From contig JAQFVV010006255.1 in the NCBI GenBank assembly GCA_028023455.1, positions 434,001 through 498,000 on the forward strand: DNA of 64,000 bases, given 5' to 3'. The DNA is from Epiperipatus broadwayi (Eukaryota > Onychophora > Udeonychophora > Euonychophora > Peripatidae). The first letter of the stretch is position 1; every line of letters starts with the position of its first letter. The notes below the pieces were generated by a model. That model worked only from the letters and a program-made list of their open reading frames with translations, made no database searches and was not told the DNA's origin. Shown here piece after piece: positions 11,413 through 25,671 of the stretch. Both the position numbers and the translations under genes were made by a program.

Positions 11413-14400
11413 TTAGGGATATTCTGAAAAGCTTGTTAAAAGTTATTGGATAACATTTACATTTATATATGTGTGACTATAAATATACATATGTTGCTTT
11501 AAAATTAACATATAATTATTATTAATACATATGTATTTTAGTTTGTATTATAATTAATAAGTATAAATATTTCATTTAGATTTTATTCAAATACTAATAT
11601 GAATATAGAATAAATTCTGTATATACATACACATATGTTTATTTATACAGTCATATATATATATATTGTGCACATTTTAAAATTAAGGTTAAAGGCTCTG
11701 TGTAGTTTAATTAGAAAATAATGTTTTGTTTTTTTAAGTGTACACTAAAATAAATTTACCACATTTCTTCTGGAAAATCTTTTAACCAATAGGGTTTGGT
11801 TATTTTTTTTGTTTGGTGTTTTAGTCAAATATGTTGCATGTGACTTGTAATTTTTTAACACTGCCGTTTTATTGTATTTCTTTCTGATAAAAACCAGTCC
11901 TCTTGTTGAAATATAAAAGATAGCTAATTTTACATGCAAGTAATTTTGTTTGTATTTTATTTATTTATTTGTGTGTGTGTGTGTGCATAGATATTCCTAA
12001 GGCTTTCGGATTGTTTTTAAATTAATGTATTGCCACCACACTTTAAATTTTTTTCAGATACTCCATTAAGATTTTTAGACTTTTAGTTTTTGAAAATATA
12101 AAGAATTGTTTACTATCATCAATTGAATATTAATGTCCAATTATGTCAGAATTCTTGCATATCTATTTAAAAGATTATTAAAATACTCACTATGTTTCTT
12201 CAAAGTATCACCATGATAGTATTAAAAAATGTCATCATCATTAATTTGTATATTATTTTCAGCACACACAAAAAAAATACATCAGAAATGATTCATTTGC
12301 AGGTTGTCTTCTTTTTTTTTTATCCCAATGGGTTTTAAAAAATTATTTTCTGTTGATTCAATTCTACTTTCAAATCCTTATATTATTTATGTAGCTGCAT
12401 ATTTATTTTGTTACTCAATTAAACAACCAATGCCACATTTTATTTTAATCAAGGCATTAGTAATACTATTTCAGAGAATTGATTCGTATTTTTATATTAA
12501 ATCCAAAAACTATCTTACTCATATTCATAATATATTTTTTCAAAAAATTATATTCTTCATTAACATAACTATTGACAAAATCTAATCTGTCAATTTTATT
12601 ATTTGACAGTTATTAAAATTCTAACACAAATATAATTCAAAAATGAATATCACATTCTTATCAATGTGATTTGGATAGAATTTACTTTTAAATGCCCTAT
12701 CAACAAACAATTACTTCTATAATAGAGGCTTTAAATTTCTACTTTTAAATCTAACATGTGTTATTGCATTGAGCATGCCTGTCTAAATAAAATAATCATA
12801 ATAGTCAATCCATATATTGTGAAAAATCCCATTCCAGTTTACAGAAATATTCTGCTATTTCCAATAACTTAAGCCATGGATTATTAATCATGCATCATAT
12901 ACAGTTTTTTTTTTGCCATTCAAGTATTTAATGAAATTTTTTTTTCTGAAAAACTTTTTTATTGAGATAAGAAATATTTTTAAATTTGATATCTTAACTA
13001 CAAGGACTGACTTACATTCATGTCCTAAAGGATCTATCTTAAGTGGAGTTCTCACATTTTGTGTACTTATTTAATAATAAATTGAAATATCATTAATTAC
13101 TGTCATTATCATTAGTTTTGATACCACTACTATTGATAATATTGCAATATTTATATTGCTTAAATTAGCAATTTGCAGATATCTTGACTTATTTAGATTT
13201 TGAAAGTAAAGACAATTTAAATTATCTTTCCTACGTTCTTCAACACATAGGAGACAGATAAAAGGACAGCTAAATAGATATTTCCAAACATAAAATATTT
13301 GCTGAATAAATTTTCCATACTTTATTTTTATCTAATTTAATAGTGGTTGTATTGCTTTTTGCAAAATCAGATTAAAAACACCCAGCTTTTTAAATCTGTT
13401 ATTATTACTACTTGATTTTTCAATGTCAAGTTTTTAAATATTTTATATAATTATACTTAGTTGTGAAAAAAACTTATTTGAATTATAATTGTTAAGAATA
13501 TACTTAAAAGATAAAAACATGATTGCATAAACACACAGTTCTAATTTCTCATTTAGTATCAAGATGACCAAGTCATGGGAGCCTCATGAATATTTTACCC
13601 CTACACCTATTTTCATAAATTGAGTTAATAATGTAAAAAAAAAATTAAAAAAATAATGACAAAAAAAAAAAGAAAAGCTTGCATCAGAAACTACTTAGTG
13701 GTTATCTGCAATTAATTCTTATTTATTAAAATACATTGCTCTCTCTACCAACTGCAAATTTCTTTTCATAGACCTGGATTAATTTCACCATATATATATA
13801 TTGAAGCAGTCATATATATAGATACAACATATATATATATTGTGGCCTGTCTATAGGTGGCATGACCCTAAGCAGATTTTCCAAGTCCCTACATTAGGTC
13901 CTACTTGGACTTTGGCTAAGTACTATTATCAGACTTATTATTTCCCGACCATTTTCTTTAACTATAACAATTGAATTTAGATAAGGTTAGTATTTATTCC
14001 AAGTTACTTTTACATGATTGAACATTTCTAAGATAAGACATATTTTAAATATAATTAATGTGAGACTTGTTTACCCATAAACAGATCACATTCCCTTAAC
14101 ATTAAACAAATACAAAATACTTGTCAATGGCATAAGAATATCCAGATACTCCTTCTTATTAAGTATCTGCATACTCTCATGACTAACAATAATATCTAAT
14201 ATATTATTTTATATTTATAACTATTAAGTTTTAATTCAATCACTCATTAAATTAATATTAGATAATTACAGATAAACTTTGATTCATATTATGTTTAATA
14301 ATTAAGATTGGCAATAATCATAAGAATAACTTTATAATAAGGAGATCTCAGGAAAATCATTGATTTATTAATTCTTCATACTACCTATGGAATATCAAGA

Positions 14401-17400
14401 GGGATTTTACAGATTTCCATGGATAGTGTACAAATTAAGAAAGGCTTATAGTTTAAATCTATAATCAATATTTATATTTATGTTCTTTAATACTTATTAT
14501 TAAAATAACATTATTAACTAAACTGTAATTAACACTAATACTTTCACTAATAACTAATATATCATTTAATTTCATATTAATAAATACACTTTAATAATTG
14601 GCAATGTCATCAATGACCTATGAGATCAAGGCAGCATGTAACAAGTAAAAATCTTTATTAAGAGATTTATTCTTATTAAACTGTTAGATTTGTTCTAAAC
14701 TGAACTGACTTTTCATTTTAATTTTGACTGTACATTTTGAGTTATGGGATGTGGTGAAAATGAGCCCAAAAAAAAAATGCAACAATTAGAATTTAATAAA
14801 ACTTTCAAAACAATAATTTTAATAATATTCATTACAAATGATTACAATAAACATTACCATTAACATCTAATTTAAAATAACTTACAACAAAATGATATAC
14901 ACATATATTATAATATTAATAACAATAGAAAATTAATCTTTGGAGTGTTATAATTAAACAAAACTAACAATCTCCAATTGTATGTTAAGATATTTATCCC
15001 TATTTATTAAACAATCATTCTCTTATTTTTTTTTCAATTCATGGTCTGTTATTTCAACCTCTAAAATAATAATAGTACTAAGGTTACATATTTGATGAAT
15101 AAGTAATAATATAAAAAACAATGAATAAAAGATACTTATAATTCTGGAGGTTGATAAGCAAAACAAAATTAATACTTTTATATTTCACATAAGAAAATAT
15201 TATTGTTTTCTTTTTTTTTCCGTTCTCACATGTAAACACACATTGCCCTCTGGAATGCATATATATCATGTTAAATATCCTATTATACCTTTCATACTAG
15301 GGTATTGAGCATATTTGTTTATTTAAATGATTACTAATCTTTAATCTTAACCTAATTATGAAATAACTATTAATATAACACTTGAATTAATTCCTTATTA
15401 AATGATTTAGCCCCCCCCCCTTATCGTACTAACAACTCATAGATTAAAAGTATAAATATCAACATTAGGAACAAGTTCTCTTTTAAAACTCAGCTAAAAG
15501 TATAATAACAACTTTAAATTTCTTAGCATTCTGGGTTGTTTCACACCACATAAACTTATTATAACTTTTATTTTCTCCTTCTTTCTCTGAAGATTCTGCT
15601 TATCCTAAGATTCGTGAGGTATTTGGGTTATTGCAATAATAATCCTTCCGTTTGTTCTTTGTTTAGTAATACCAAAAAAATTATTTATGGCTTGCCTTAT
15701 TTATTCTAGATGACATATATTTCCATATATATATATATTATAAGGTACACTTATGATTTTAATCAAAATATATGTGTCATGCAACATTTTCAATTAAATC
15801 TTTATAAAAACTGACATTCCCGCCGGTATGGCTCAGAGTAAATACTTCTATCCTTTATTGTCATTAGGATTTTATGTGTAGATGGAATGATAATGAACAC
15901 TTTTCATCTATTACTAATTTAGTTTCATTGAATCTTAAATATATATATATACTTAACCGTTTTCAAGAGATTTACTATTCTTTTATTTATCCTTACTAGA
16001 TATTGATGGTGTTTATATATTTCCTTTTGATTACTGCAATTCATTTTTCCCACAGCACAGTTATTGTTCCCTTTCAGTGAGTATATTTGTTGATTATTCA
16101 TCTCCGATTATTTCCTCAATATATATTAATTTTCAAGAGATTATTGGGAATTATCGACCATTGATTTGCCCAGTAAAAAACGATTAATTTATTCCATTAG
16201 TTTAAACATAAAGCTTATAATTATCCAATATATCAATACAGAGTTACAATTCATTACTTGTTCTGCTTGCAAATAATAAGATTTTAGGAGTTTTTAATCC
16301 AACTTTTTAAAAAATATATCACAAGAAAAGAAAAAGCCTATTTACTTATTTTTACGATCTCAAACAAGCTTTTTTTTTACTTAAATTTTATAGTAAAAAG
16401 ATTGTTTGACCCCTTTCAATTGGTTGATATTTCCCACCTTTTTCAGTTTATAACAACATAGATTTACCTTGCAAGTTTTTGGTTTATCATTTTAAAATGA
16501 TACTTTTGGGTTTTTTTTTAAAAATAATATTTTTTTAAAAATTAAATAAAGATGCAATTTACTGTTTTAATTTTAGATCATTGTTTTGTAAAATTGATAA
16601 ATATTTATTTACTTTTAAGCATAACAAGATTTGAATATAAATAATTTCTGTTTTTAAAATCAACTGCGCATAAACAATAATTATTGGTCTCTATAACATA
16701 TCATGTTTACAAAATTACAATTTAAACTTCACTGGTTTTAAATACTAAATAATATATTAATTGTCCATCCATTTGCATATAAACGACTCTATAGATTATT
16801 ATCTATGTGTACCTTGAGTTAAGATCATTTATAAATTTCCATTAGCTAAACCCGAGTTCAAACCCTATGATCTAATATTGGTGTCTTTTAATAAGTAAAT
16901 ATTATTGGATTTGTAAAATTTAAAATTATATACCAAAATTTTATTTTAGAATAGACTGGGCTAATAAAAAGTGCACAATATATATATATATATATGCACT
17001 TTATATATATATTTTTGCAATTAAGTTGAAATATTAAGACATTTTAAAAAAATTTAATGTACAAAAAATGTAATTTAATTATGAATTGGTAAGTGTAAAA
17101 AAAAGATGGTTTCAAATCAGCAAAGAAATTTTAACTTTATAATTAATTGATTAAAAAGCCAATAATATCAAAAGAATGTATAAATTAAATTATTCTAATT
17201 TTAAAATTATTTAGGGGAAAGGTGTCAAAATGTATAGAATCAGATAAAATCAAAGACATACAGAATTTACTTAAGAAATGCAATTAGTAAAATTTTAAAA
17301 TTAAATTGCATTAAGATTATATCAGTAAGATTCTCTTAGATAATAAAGAAAAGAATTCTCCTTAAATTTTAATTAATTAATTAATTTGGAGATACAGATG

Positions 17401-17439
17401 GCTTTGTTTTTGAGAGCTCTATATATTGTTTGCAGGGGA
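11413..17439. other. 6-kb AT-rich block without genes
   Basis: I see microsatellite scraps ((GT)n 11970-11984, (AT)n near 11656, 13791, 15728, 15938, 16978), a C9-10 tract near 15411, and AT-rich open frames (11745-11939, 12304-12585, 15084-15269) with no recognised domain. None is supported as a gene. The composition fits an intron or intergenic spacer. Confidence 0.5.
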
Positions 17440-17600
17440 AAGAATTTTAGTTATTGTAAAAACTTCTTGAGAGCTATTGTAGAAACTTCTGGAAGAGTTA
17501 TTGTACACTTCTTGTAGAGTTTATTATTGAAAACTTCAGAAAGAGTACACTTCTTGTAGAGTTTAGTTACTGTACACCTCTGGAAGAATTTTATTGTAAA
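17440..17600. repeat. degenerate tandem repeat, ~36-40 bp unit
   Basis: Irregular repeats of ACTTCTTGTAGAG / ACTTCTGGAAGAG alternate with TTATTGTA. Four to five imperfect units lie just upstream of the LTR element. Confidence 0.55.
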
Positions 17601-17738
17601 GTTTTTAAGTTGTTAAGTTACATCATGTTATGAGTGAGTAGATCGCTGCAATTTCTTTGCTCAGCTTCAGTGCAGCTGAGTATTGAGTTCTCTCGTATTA
17701 TAGGATGCCATGCTGATAAAGCCCTTGCTTACATTTAA

Positions 17739-17743
17739 CAATC
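17739..17743. other. target-site duplication CAATC (left)
   Basis: CAATC immediately precedes the 5' LTR and recurs at 23511-23515 immediately after the 3' LTR. A 5-bp duplication is normal for Ty3/gypsy integrases. Confidence 0.85.
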
Positions 17744-18825
<1,082 letters not shown>

Positions 18826-18828
18826 AAT

Positions 18829-18840
18829 TGGTGCAGTCGG
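18829..18840 (+). other. primer-binding site
   Basis: TGGTGCAGTCGG begins 3 bp after the 5' LTR and starts with the TGG that pairs with a tRNA CCA tail. The priming tRNA was not identified from memory. Confidence 0.75.
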
Positions 18841-18864
18841 TTGAACAAACTTGTAGATAAGAAA

Positions 18865-19841
18865 ATGTCGATTGGACAGAGGTCAATATCTGAATTTAAT
18901 GTAGAAAATCCAGCGGAATGGCCATTATATAGAATTCAGTTGCAGAATTTTTTTAAGTTGAACAAAATTACGGACAATAGTAGAAAAGTGGCAGCTTTAT
19001 TATGTTTGTCAGGGATGAGATTAATAGGAATAGTAAATAAGTTATTTGAGGGACCTATTTCAGACTCAGTCGAATATGAAGAAATAGTACAGAAAATAAC
19101 AGATTATTTCAGCCCGCAACCGTCTAAGTTCATAGCAAGATTGGCATTGCATAACAGAAGGCAAGCAAATAGTGAAAAAATAAAAGAGTATGACATAGCA
19201 TTAAGGCAGTTGATAAAAGACTGTCAATATGGAAATTATGGTGATCAAGATTTATTAGATCAGTTGCTTTGGGGAATGGCAGATGAAAGGTTAAGACAGA
19301 ACTATTAACAGAATCAGATTTGACTTATGAATTGGCGATCAAAAAGGGTATCGCTTTTGAAGCAGTTTTAGAACAGGCTGCAGCATTTAGAAATAAGACC
19401 GAAGTAGAAAATAGAGTGACTATATATAAAATGGAAAATAGTTTTACGTGTACAACACTGAAGGCAGATAGAGAAAAAAATGATGTATGGAAATGTTATT
19501 ATTGTGGAAAAACAGGGCACGTAGCCAAGTACTGTCAATGGTGGAAGGAAAATTGTTATAACTGTGGGAATAAAGGTCACTTAGTGAAGGTTTGTAAGAA
19601 ACCAAAACAAAAAGAGAAACTAGATACAGAAAATCGAAGAGAAGTGAAGTACGAGCAAGTTAATAGCACATCGGACAATACATGGCAAGACAAAAGCCAG
19701 TATGTACTAACAGTTATAATAGGGAAGAAAGAAGTAGTAATGGAAGTCAACAGTGGATCTGGTATTTCTTTAATTTCAGAAAAAATTTGGAAAGAAATAC
19801 ATATAAAAGACCAGTCGCTAGAAATAAAAAGTCAAACATAA
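18865..19841 (+). pseudogene. gag: gag and protease region of the gypsy element
   Basis: The first ATG after the primer site (18865, MSIGQRSISEF) opens a 147-codon frame typical of gypsy capsid. It breaks near 19290 by a one-base shift, and the continuation runs to 19841. The second frame holds nucleocapsid with two CCHC knuckles (19494-19595: C-x2-C-x4-H-x4-C twice, CYYCGKTGHVAKYC and CYNCGNKGHLVKVC) for RNA packaging. A retropepsin-like segment follows (about 19700-19800). Its active-site triplet reads Asn-Ser-Gly at 19749-19757 where Asp-Ser/Thr-Gly is required, so this protease copy would be dead even without the frameshifts. A frame starting at TTG 18841 extends the capsid frame upstream but ATG 18865 is the natural start. 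Confidence 0.88.
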
Positions 19842-20183
19842 AAATAAAAGGTATAACCAGGCAGTCAATAGAACTAGTGGGAGTGACTAAAGTCCCAGTT
19901 AGTTACGGAAAAAAAAGTGTGAATTACCGTTATATATTGTAAAAAATGAACTAACCCTGATAATCGGGAGAGAATGGTTTCAAGAATTATGAATTTCAAT
20001 AAATATAATTAAAAAAGTTACGGTGGAAAAAGAAATAATGGAAAAATATCCAGACTTATTTTCGGAAGAGTTAGGTTTGATTAAAACTAATCCAGTAGAC
20101 GTAGGACTATTGGACAATGCTCGTCCAATAGTATGTAAACCTAGAAAGATTCTTTTGCCCAGAGAGATAAAGTTGAGGAGAAA
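19842..20183 (+). pseudogene. protease C-terminus to RT linker, broken
   Basis: Coding sequence continues in changing frames: shift near 19830, shift near 19918, in-frame TGA at 19990-19992, shift near 20170. Residues such as ELTLIIGREWFQEL and VDVGLLDNARPIV-type sequence are the usual end of protease and the lead into RT. Confidence 0.75.
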
Positions 20184-20957
20184 TTGAAAAAACTAGTAAA
20201 TAAAGGTGTTCTAACGGCAGTAGAAGATGCAGAATGGGCTACGCCCATAGTTATAATAACGAAGCCTGATGGACAGATCAGAATGTGTGGGGATTATCGT
20301 TGCACAGTTAATAAGTTTTTAAATAAAGGAGCGTATCCAGTTCCTAATATGAGAGAAGTTTTGGTGAATTTAGCTAATGCAAAATATTTCGCAAAGCTTG
20401 ATCTTAATTTGGCATTTCACCAATTGAAAGTTACCAAAAATACAGCACGTATGTTGACGTTAACCACCCCATTTGGGCTGTACAAATGCAATAGGCTTCC
20501 TTTTGGGATAACAACAGCGCCGAACATTTTTCAGGCTAAATTAAACTTATTGTTGCAAGGGTTAAAAGGAGTAATCCCATACTACGACGATATCTTAATA
20601 ACGGCAACGTCTAGTGAAACTTTAAGGGAAAAAATTGCCGATGTATGTTTTAAATTAAATCAAGCAGGAGTGAAGTTGAATAAAGAAAAATGTGTGTGGA
20701 TAACTCAGGAATTAGAATTTTTAGGCCATACTATAAGTCATAAAGGAAAAAGACCGCTGGAAAATAAAATCAGAGCAGTCAGAAATGCAGAAAAACCTAG
20801 AAATGTAAAACAACTTCAGGTGTTTCTAGGACTCATGAATTTTTTTGAACCATTCTTGAAAAATAAAGCGATGGTAGCGAAATCTATGTACAAGTTATTG
20901 AGAAAGAAAAAAAATGGATCTGGACAGAAATCCAAAATAAAGCATTTCATGAAATAA
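20184..20957 (+). pseudogene. pol: reverse transcriptase domain of the gypsy element
   Basis: A long open stretch (257 codons) carries the RT blocks in order: ATPIVIITKPDG.IRMCGDYR, YPVPNM, FAKLDLNLAFHQL, TPFGLYKCNRLPFGI, YYDDIL with the catalytic Asp pair at 20586-20591, then KCVWITQELEFLGH and the thumb. The variable residue of the Y-x-D-D box is Tyr. There is no natural ATG at the start; it is an internal piece of a gag-pol polyprotein. The frame is lost in an A-rich run near 20905-20914. Confidence 0.93.
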
Positions 20958-21290
20958 AAGAATTATTAACATCAGATATTCTATTAATGCATTTTGATAG
21001 TAACCTGGAGGTAAGGATTACTACGGATGCATCAGACTGGGGAGTGGGGGCAGTATTAGCCCATCCCATAGGAGATAAAGAACAGCCAGTGGCATTTGCA
21101 TCCAGAGTTATGTCGAAAGCAGAGGCCAACTATAGTCAAATATATAAAGAGGCACTTGCAATCATTTTTGCAATAAAAAAATATCATCAATATGTGTTTG
21201 GTCATAGTTTTGAAATTGTTACAGATCACAAACCATTATTGGGAATATTAAGTAACGATCGGGCCGCTCCAGAGCATAAGCCCGTGTATG
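20915..21290 (+). pseudogene. pol: RNase H domain of the gypsy element
   Basis: TTDASDWGVGAVLAH carries the first catalytic Asp (21026-21028), IYKEALAI the Glu (21149-21151) and VTDHKPLLGIL the next Asp (21224-21226), so the acidic residues are retained. It degrades the RNA strand during cDNA synthesis. A frameshift near 21288 cuts it from the integrase frame. Confidence 0.9.
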
Positions 21291-22388
21291 CTGCGGTGGA
21301 GAAATATACTCGCTGCGTATGATTATAAACTAGTTTATAAAAAGGGGAAGGAAATACCACACGCTGACGCGTTATCATGTTTTCCAGATAGGAGGGGAAT
21401 AAGCAAAATGGAAATAGAAATAAATTACATAGATTATATGAACTCAGGTGTATTAAATTCTAACACGGTCAGAAAATGGACAGAGAATGAAAAAAGATAC
21501 GAATTCCTGATTCAGTGGATTAAGAATGGCTGGCCTAAATCCAAACCGAATTACTTAGCCATGGGGTTTTGGACAAACAGGTTTAATCTTTCAGTTAGTA
21601 ATAAGTGTATTATTATGGGTGATAGAGTAGTGATACCTCCAGAAGGGAGAAAAAACACCTTAAAACTTATACATGAAGGGCATCCGCGCATAGTGTGAGC
21701 AAAAGCTTTGGCACGTAGCTATGTCTGGTGGCCTAAAATAAATGAAGATATTGAAAATTACATAAAGCACTGTGATGCATGTCAAACGGAAGTGCAGTTG
21801 CCAAGTAAAATATTGTTGCAATGGAAGGAAGCAACTAAGCCATGGGAAAGAGTGCATATGGTTCATGCATGGCCAGTGAACAACAAGATGCTACTGATAT
21901 TAGCTGATGCATTCTCAAAATGGATTGAGTGCCATATAGTAAGGAATACTAGTGCGGCTGAGACGATTAAATGTCTTAAGTCAACATGTTCAATTCATGG
22001 CCTGCCAGAAGTTATTGTAACAGAAAATGGAGCTGGTTTTGCAAGCAATGAACTTAGACAGTTTTTTGATGCTGGAGGGATCCGTCACTTATACTCACCA
22101 GCATATCACCCACAACCAAATGGATTGGTGGAGAATGCAGTTCAGCAAGTGAAGACGTTTTTCAAGAAAATGAACACTACTAATATTGATTTACAGGAAA
22201 AATTACAAGGATTTATGTTAACCCAGCATACTACTCCATCGACGATTATGGGAAAAACGCCAGCAGAATTGATGTTTGGACAGAAATTACGAATACAATT
22301 AGCAGTTCTGAAACCAACTGAAATGAAATATACACGAGATGTGCAATCGTATAAAAACTTTAAAATGAGAGAACCAGTCTGGGTTTGA
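21288..22388 (+). pseudogene. pol: integrase of the gypsy element, catalytic residues lost
   Basis: The frame includes the RNase H-integrase connection (KKGKEIPHADALS) and the HHCC zinc site (HEGHP ... HCDACQ, 21671-21782) interrupted by a TGA at 21696-21698. It then has the rve core to a second TGA at 22386-22388. In the D,D(35)E core the first Asp position reads Val (HMVHAWP, 21861-21863) and the second reads Glu (VTENG, 22023-22025); only the final Glu is kept (NGLVENAV, 22131-22133). Integration by this copy is therefore not expected. HPQPNG and PAELMFGQKLR motifs are otherwise good matches. Confidence 0.9.
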
Positions 22389-22732
22389 GATGTCATACAG
22401 AAAACATGGATTAAAGGAATGATTGGACAAAATATATCGACACAAATATATGTAGTGGAAGGGGAAATGGTAACAAATATAGAAGGCACATCAACCACTT
22501 AAGAAAACGAGAATTAGATCAAGTCCCACTGGAGTTTTGGCAGAATTTGAACAGCAATGAGACAGAGGAAAATGAAAGAAATATAGAAAAGAAATCAGAA
22601 AAACAATATGTAGGGGAGGAACACAAAGACGTTATAACGGAAGAACTTCGACCAGAAGCACGGAAGAACAAATCACCCAGGCCGTTTAGAATTAAAAGGA
22701 AACTGGAAAGTTTAAAGATTATGTGTAAGTGA
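22389..22732 (+). pseudogene. integrase C-terminal tail of the gypsy element
   Basis: Coding continues past the TGA (VIQKTWIKGMIGQ, the small C-terminal DNA-binding fold), shifts frame near 22470 at RRHINHLRKREL, and ends with a charged Glu/Lys-rich tail (NETEENERNIEKKSEK) at the TGA 22730-22732, 18 bp before the polypurine tract. Confidence 0.8.
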
Positions 22733-22750
22733 CATTTATATTTCTGGAGT

Positions 22751-22760
22751 AAGGGGAGGA
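22751..22760 (+). other. polypurine tract
   Basis: AAGGGGAGGA directly upstream of the 3' LTR would be the plus-strand primer. Confidence 0.8.
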
Positions 22761-22762
22761 AT

Positions 22763-22773
22763 TATAGTATTTG

Positions 22774-22808
<35 letters not shown>

Positions 22809-23510
22809 GTGTACTCCAGAAGTAAAAATAAAAAGGCAGATTTTAAAAATACAAGTAAAAAACGTTATGGGGGTTTTGATTAAAATACGGAAATAAGATA
22901 GATTGTTTTATATGATAACATTCATTAATTAAAATCTAAATCAAACATTCACTAATTAAAGTCTAAAATAAGGATTTACGAAGTAAAGTAACGATTTCTA
23001 ATTAAAAACGAAAGTACATCTAATTAATTAAAAGGACTGATAAGGATCAAGCGAAAGCAGAATAAAGGAGAAAAAGAAAGCGAATCCGGGTAATTTTAAA
23101 ACAGAATATTTCCAGCTTGCTGTGTGACTGGAGTGGGAATCTATATATAGAGAAAGGGATATACGAACAATGGAGGTATAACGCAGAACTAGCGGAGTCT
23201 GAAGGTTCCAAGATCCATATAGGTAATTACAGATCTTCTCGATCTTATTATTTTTGTACGCCTAAAATGGCTAATTTTAGAATACGGAATAATTAAAATA
23301 TTAATAGACTTTAAGAACAGGTTTTGGCAAACCAGCCATCTTAGAATAGAACTGTTAGTGGAGAAATCGGACACGCGATTATGTATATAATTTCTTATAT
23401 GTGTTATGAACTCAAAATTGTTATAAACTAAAATATAAATAAATTGCTGTATTCTATTTGTAGTAAAATTCTCTTTATTTATTTAATTTGTTACATGTGA
23501 ATACAAAGCA
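22763..23510 (+). repeat. 3' LTR
   Basis: 748 bp matching the 5' LTR from TATAGTATTTGG to ACAAAGCA; a short 11-unit AAT tract lies at 22775-22807. TATA-like sequence near 23141. About 17 transitions and 4 transversions separate it from the 5' LTR by eye. Confidence 0.93.
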
Positions 23511-23515
23511 CAATC
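23511..23515. other. target-site duplication CAATC (right)
   Basis: Matches 17739-17743. Confidence 0.85.
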
Positions 23516-25671
23516 ATGTTGCTGACATGCTATGCTATTACCGTCAACACAAAGCCCCATGTATAATATCGTGGAATGACCAGCCAATTCTACTGTTTGC
23601 CAACATCCTTCAAAAGTCTGGTCAAATACTAATTTAATGTAATTATAAATTTTTAATGATAAAAATCTCTCTAATATTCTTTTCCTTTGCTTGAAACCAT
23701 TATATATTAATCATTCTGTAAAATTTATTTGTTATTGTATTATTTAGATATTATATTATCTTATTTAAATATTTTCTTATTGTGTTATAATGCACGCTTA
23801 ATTAATCGTATATTGTGAGGAAGATCGACTATTGCTATATATATACTTCTTAAATTTTGTTAGACTTATTGTTTAAAAATGAGATGGAGGTAAATTTAGG
23901 AAAACATTTCAATGATTAAAATATTTGACATATCTAAAGAAAGTCCAATAATTGAATAAAAGCAAGATATTTCAGTCCCCCTTCCTCTGATTCTATTTTC
24001 TGGTTTTTTTATTTTCTATTTAAATTTGTCTATTCAAATCTGTTACTTAAAATACATAATCTGAAGCATTAACACAATTACAAATGGTTCATAAACATTA
24101 TAAAATAAAGCTTAGTTTAACAAAATTAAAGTTTAAACTTTATTTACTTTTAAAAAGAACATATACATATACTGCGTATGTTGATTTATAAACAACTTTC
24201 AGTTTTTTAAAATAAAATTTAATCTTACGAAATTTAAAAGTTAAAACTTTGTTTTCTGTTTTAAAAGGAACAAATTTATGTATACTGCAGATTCACGGTT
24301 TTTCAGTTCTATAAAACTGATAAATAATGAAATATATGATACGATAGTTTAATTCTTTAAAACTTTTAGCACAATTTAATATATTATCATCGTAAGCTAT
24401 CGTATCAACAATTCTGTATATATGTAAGACCTATGGGCAGATCTATAATTAAGCAGGGATTAATTTCTTTATGAAATCTTTTATTATATATCACAACTGC
24501 GTAGGCCTTGATTTAGCCTATAGAATAGATATCCGCATATGATAAACTTATGGCATGACCATTTACGTTTCTTTATATAGATTTAAATTTAAGTCCAAAT
24601 ATGTATTATTTTATATAAATATAGCATTACTGCGTTGTCTAATTTCATGTTTATTTCATTGCATTCTTCAGCAGGCGTATATCCCTGCTTCGAAAATTTA
24701 ATTTGACGGGTTCGTTCTAAATAAGTTCCATACAAAATGCGGGAGCATTCCTTTCATTTTCCAGACCTAGTGAGTCTTATTAATTCTTGTTACCAGTACA
24801 GTGGATCATTGCGACCGGTTAATGAGAGTTATTAAGGGTCATATGAAGATGCTCATTCCTTCATTTGATGATCCATTCAACTTCACAAGAACAAATGTAT
24901 TCCCATCATTGCCTGATTATAAGACTTGGATATGACATCGCGGTAATGATCATGTTCCAGTCTACCTCATCATTTATTTTATTACTTTAGCAACTCAATA
25001 CCACCTTCCTTATCCCCTGTGTATCTTAAAGCCTGAATATTTCAGTATTTATCCATCATAATCATAAGAGTTATGCATTTATCTATTTAACCATATTTTC
25101 CTAGATTTAATTAAACTTATCTTACTTTAAATATTATCATGTATCTGCTGATGGAAATTTGCCCCAAAGATCAAATGTGTTCATCATCCGAGGTCCCTTA
25201 TTTATATACATGTTATACAGTGAAACTTTTATATGTGCAATTAATGTAAATTTTCACTATTTTGTAAGTCTAGCAACCTAATTAAGCAGTAGTCATTTCT
25301 TTTGTTTATTTGTTTGTAATTTTAATACTAATAAAGTGTTTGTATTTTATATATACATGGCATTAGTGTTTTGTTTTGCCACAGGGAAGTTATATAGTTA
25401 ATAAACTAGTTTTAAGAGTCTTTACTTCTCCCTGATTACCAAGTCTAAAGAAAAAATGAAATAGTAGGTAGGTTGGAATGAGTTGTGGTGGTTTAAGTCA
25501 CCCTATATATATATATATGTGTTGAAGATTTATTCAAATCAGTGATTGTAGCGCCTCTACAACCGTCTTTCTACCTTTAATCACCCAGCAGATGATTTGT
25601 GTGACCAAGTCAAAACGTTAAAATTACTATAAAAATATAATTACTTCATGCAATATCAATCCAAAATACTG
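23516..25671. other. AT-rich DNA; GC-richer island 24.66-25.03 kb
   Basis: No gene is supported. A 10-bp-arm inverted repeat GATACGATAG/CTATCGTATC spans about 24337-24406. The 24660-25030 stretch is distinctly less AT-rich and may be an unrecognised old repeat. Confidence 0.45.

Noticed and set aside
12304-12585. 93-codon hydrophobic frame
   Set aside because: It has no ATG at its start and no family resemblance; hydrophobicity is expected from T-rich DNA.
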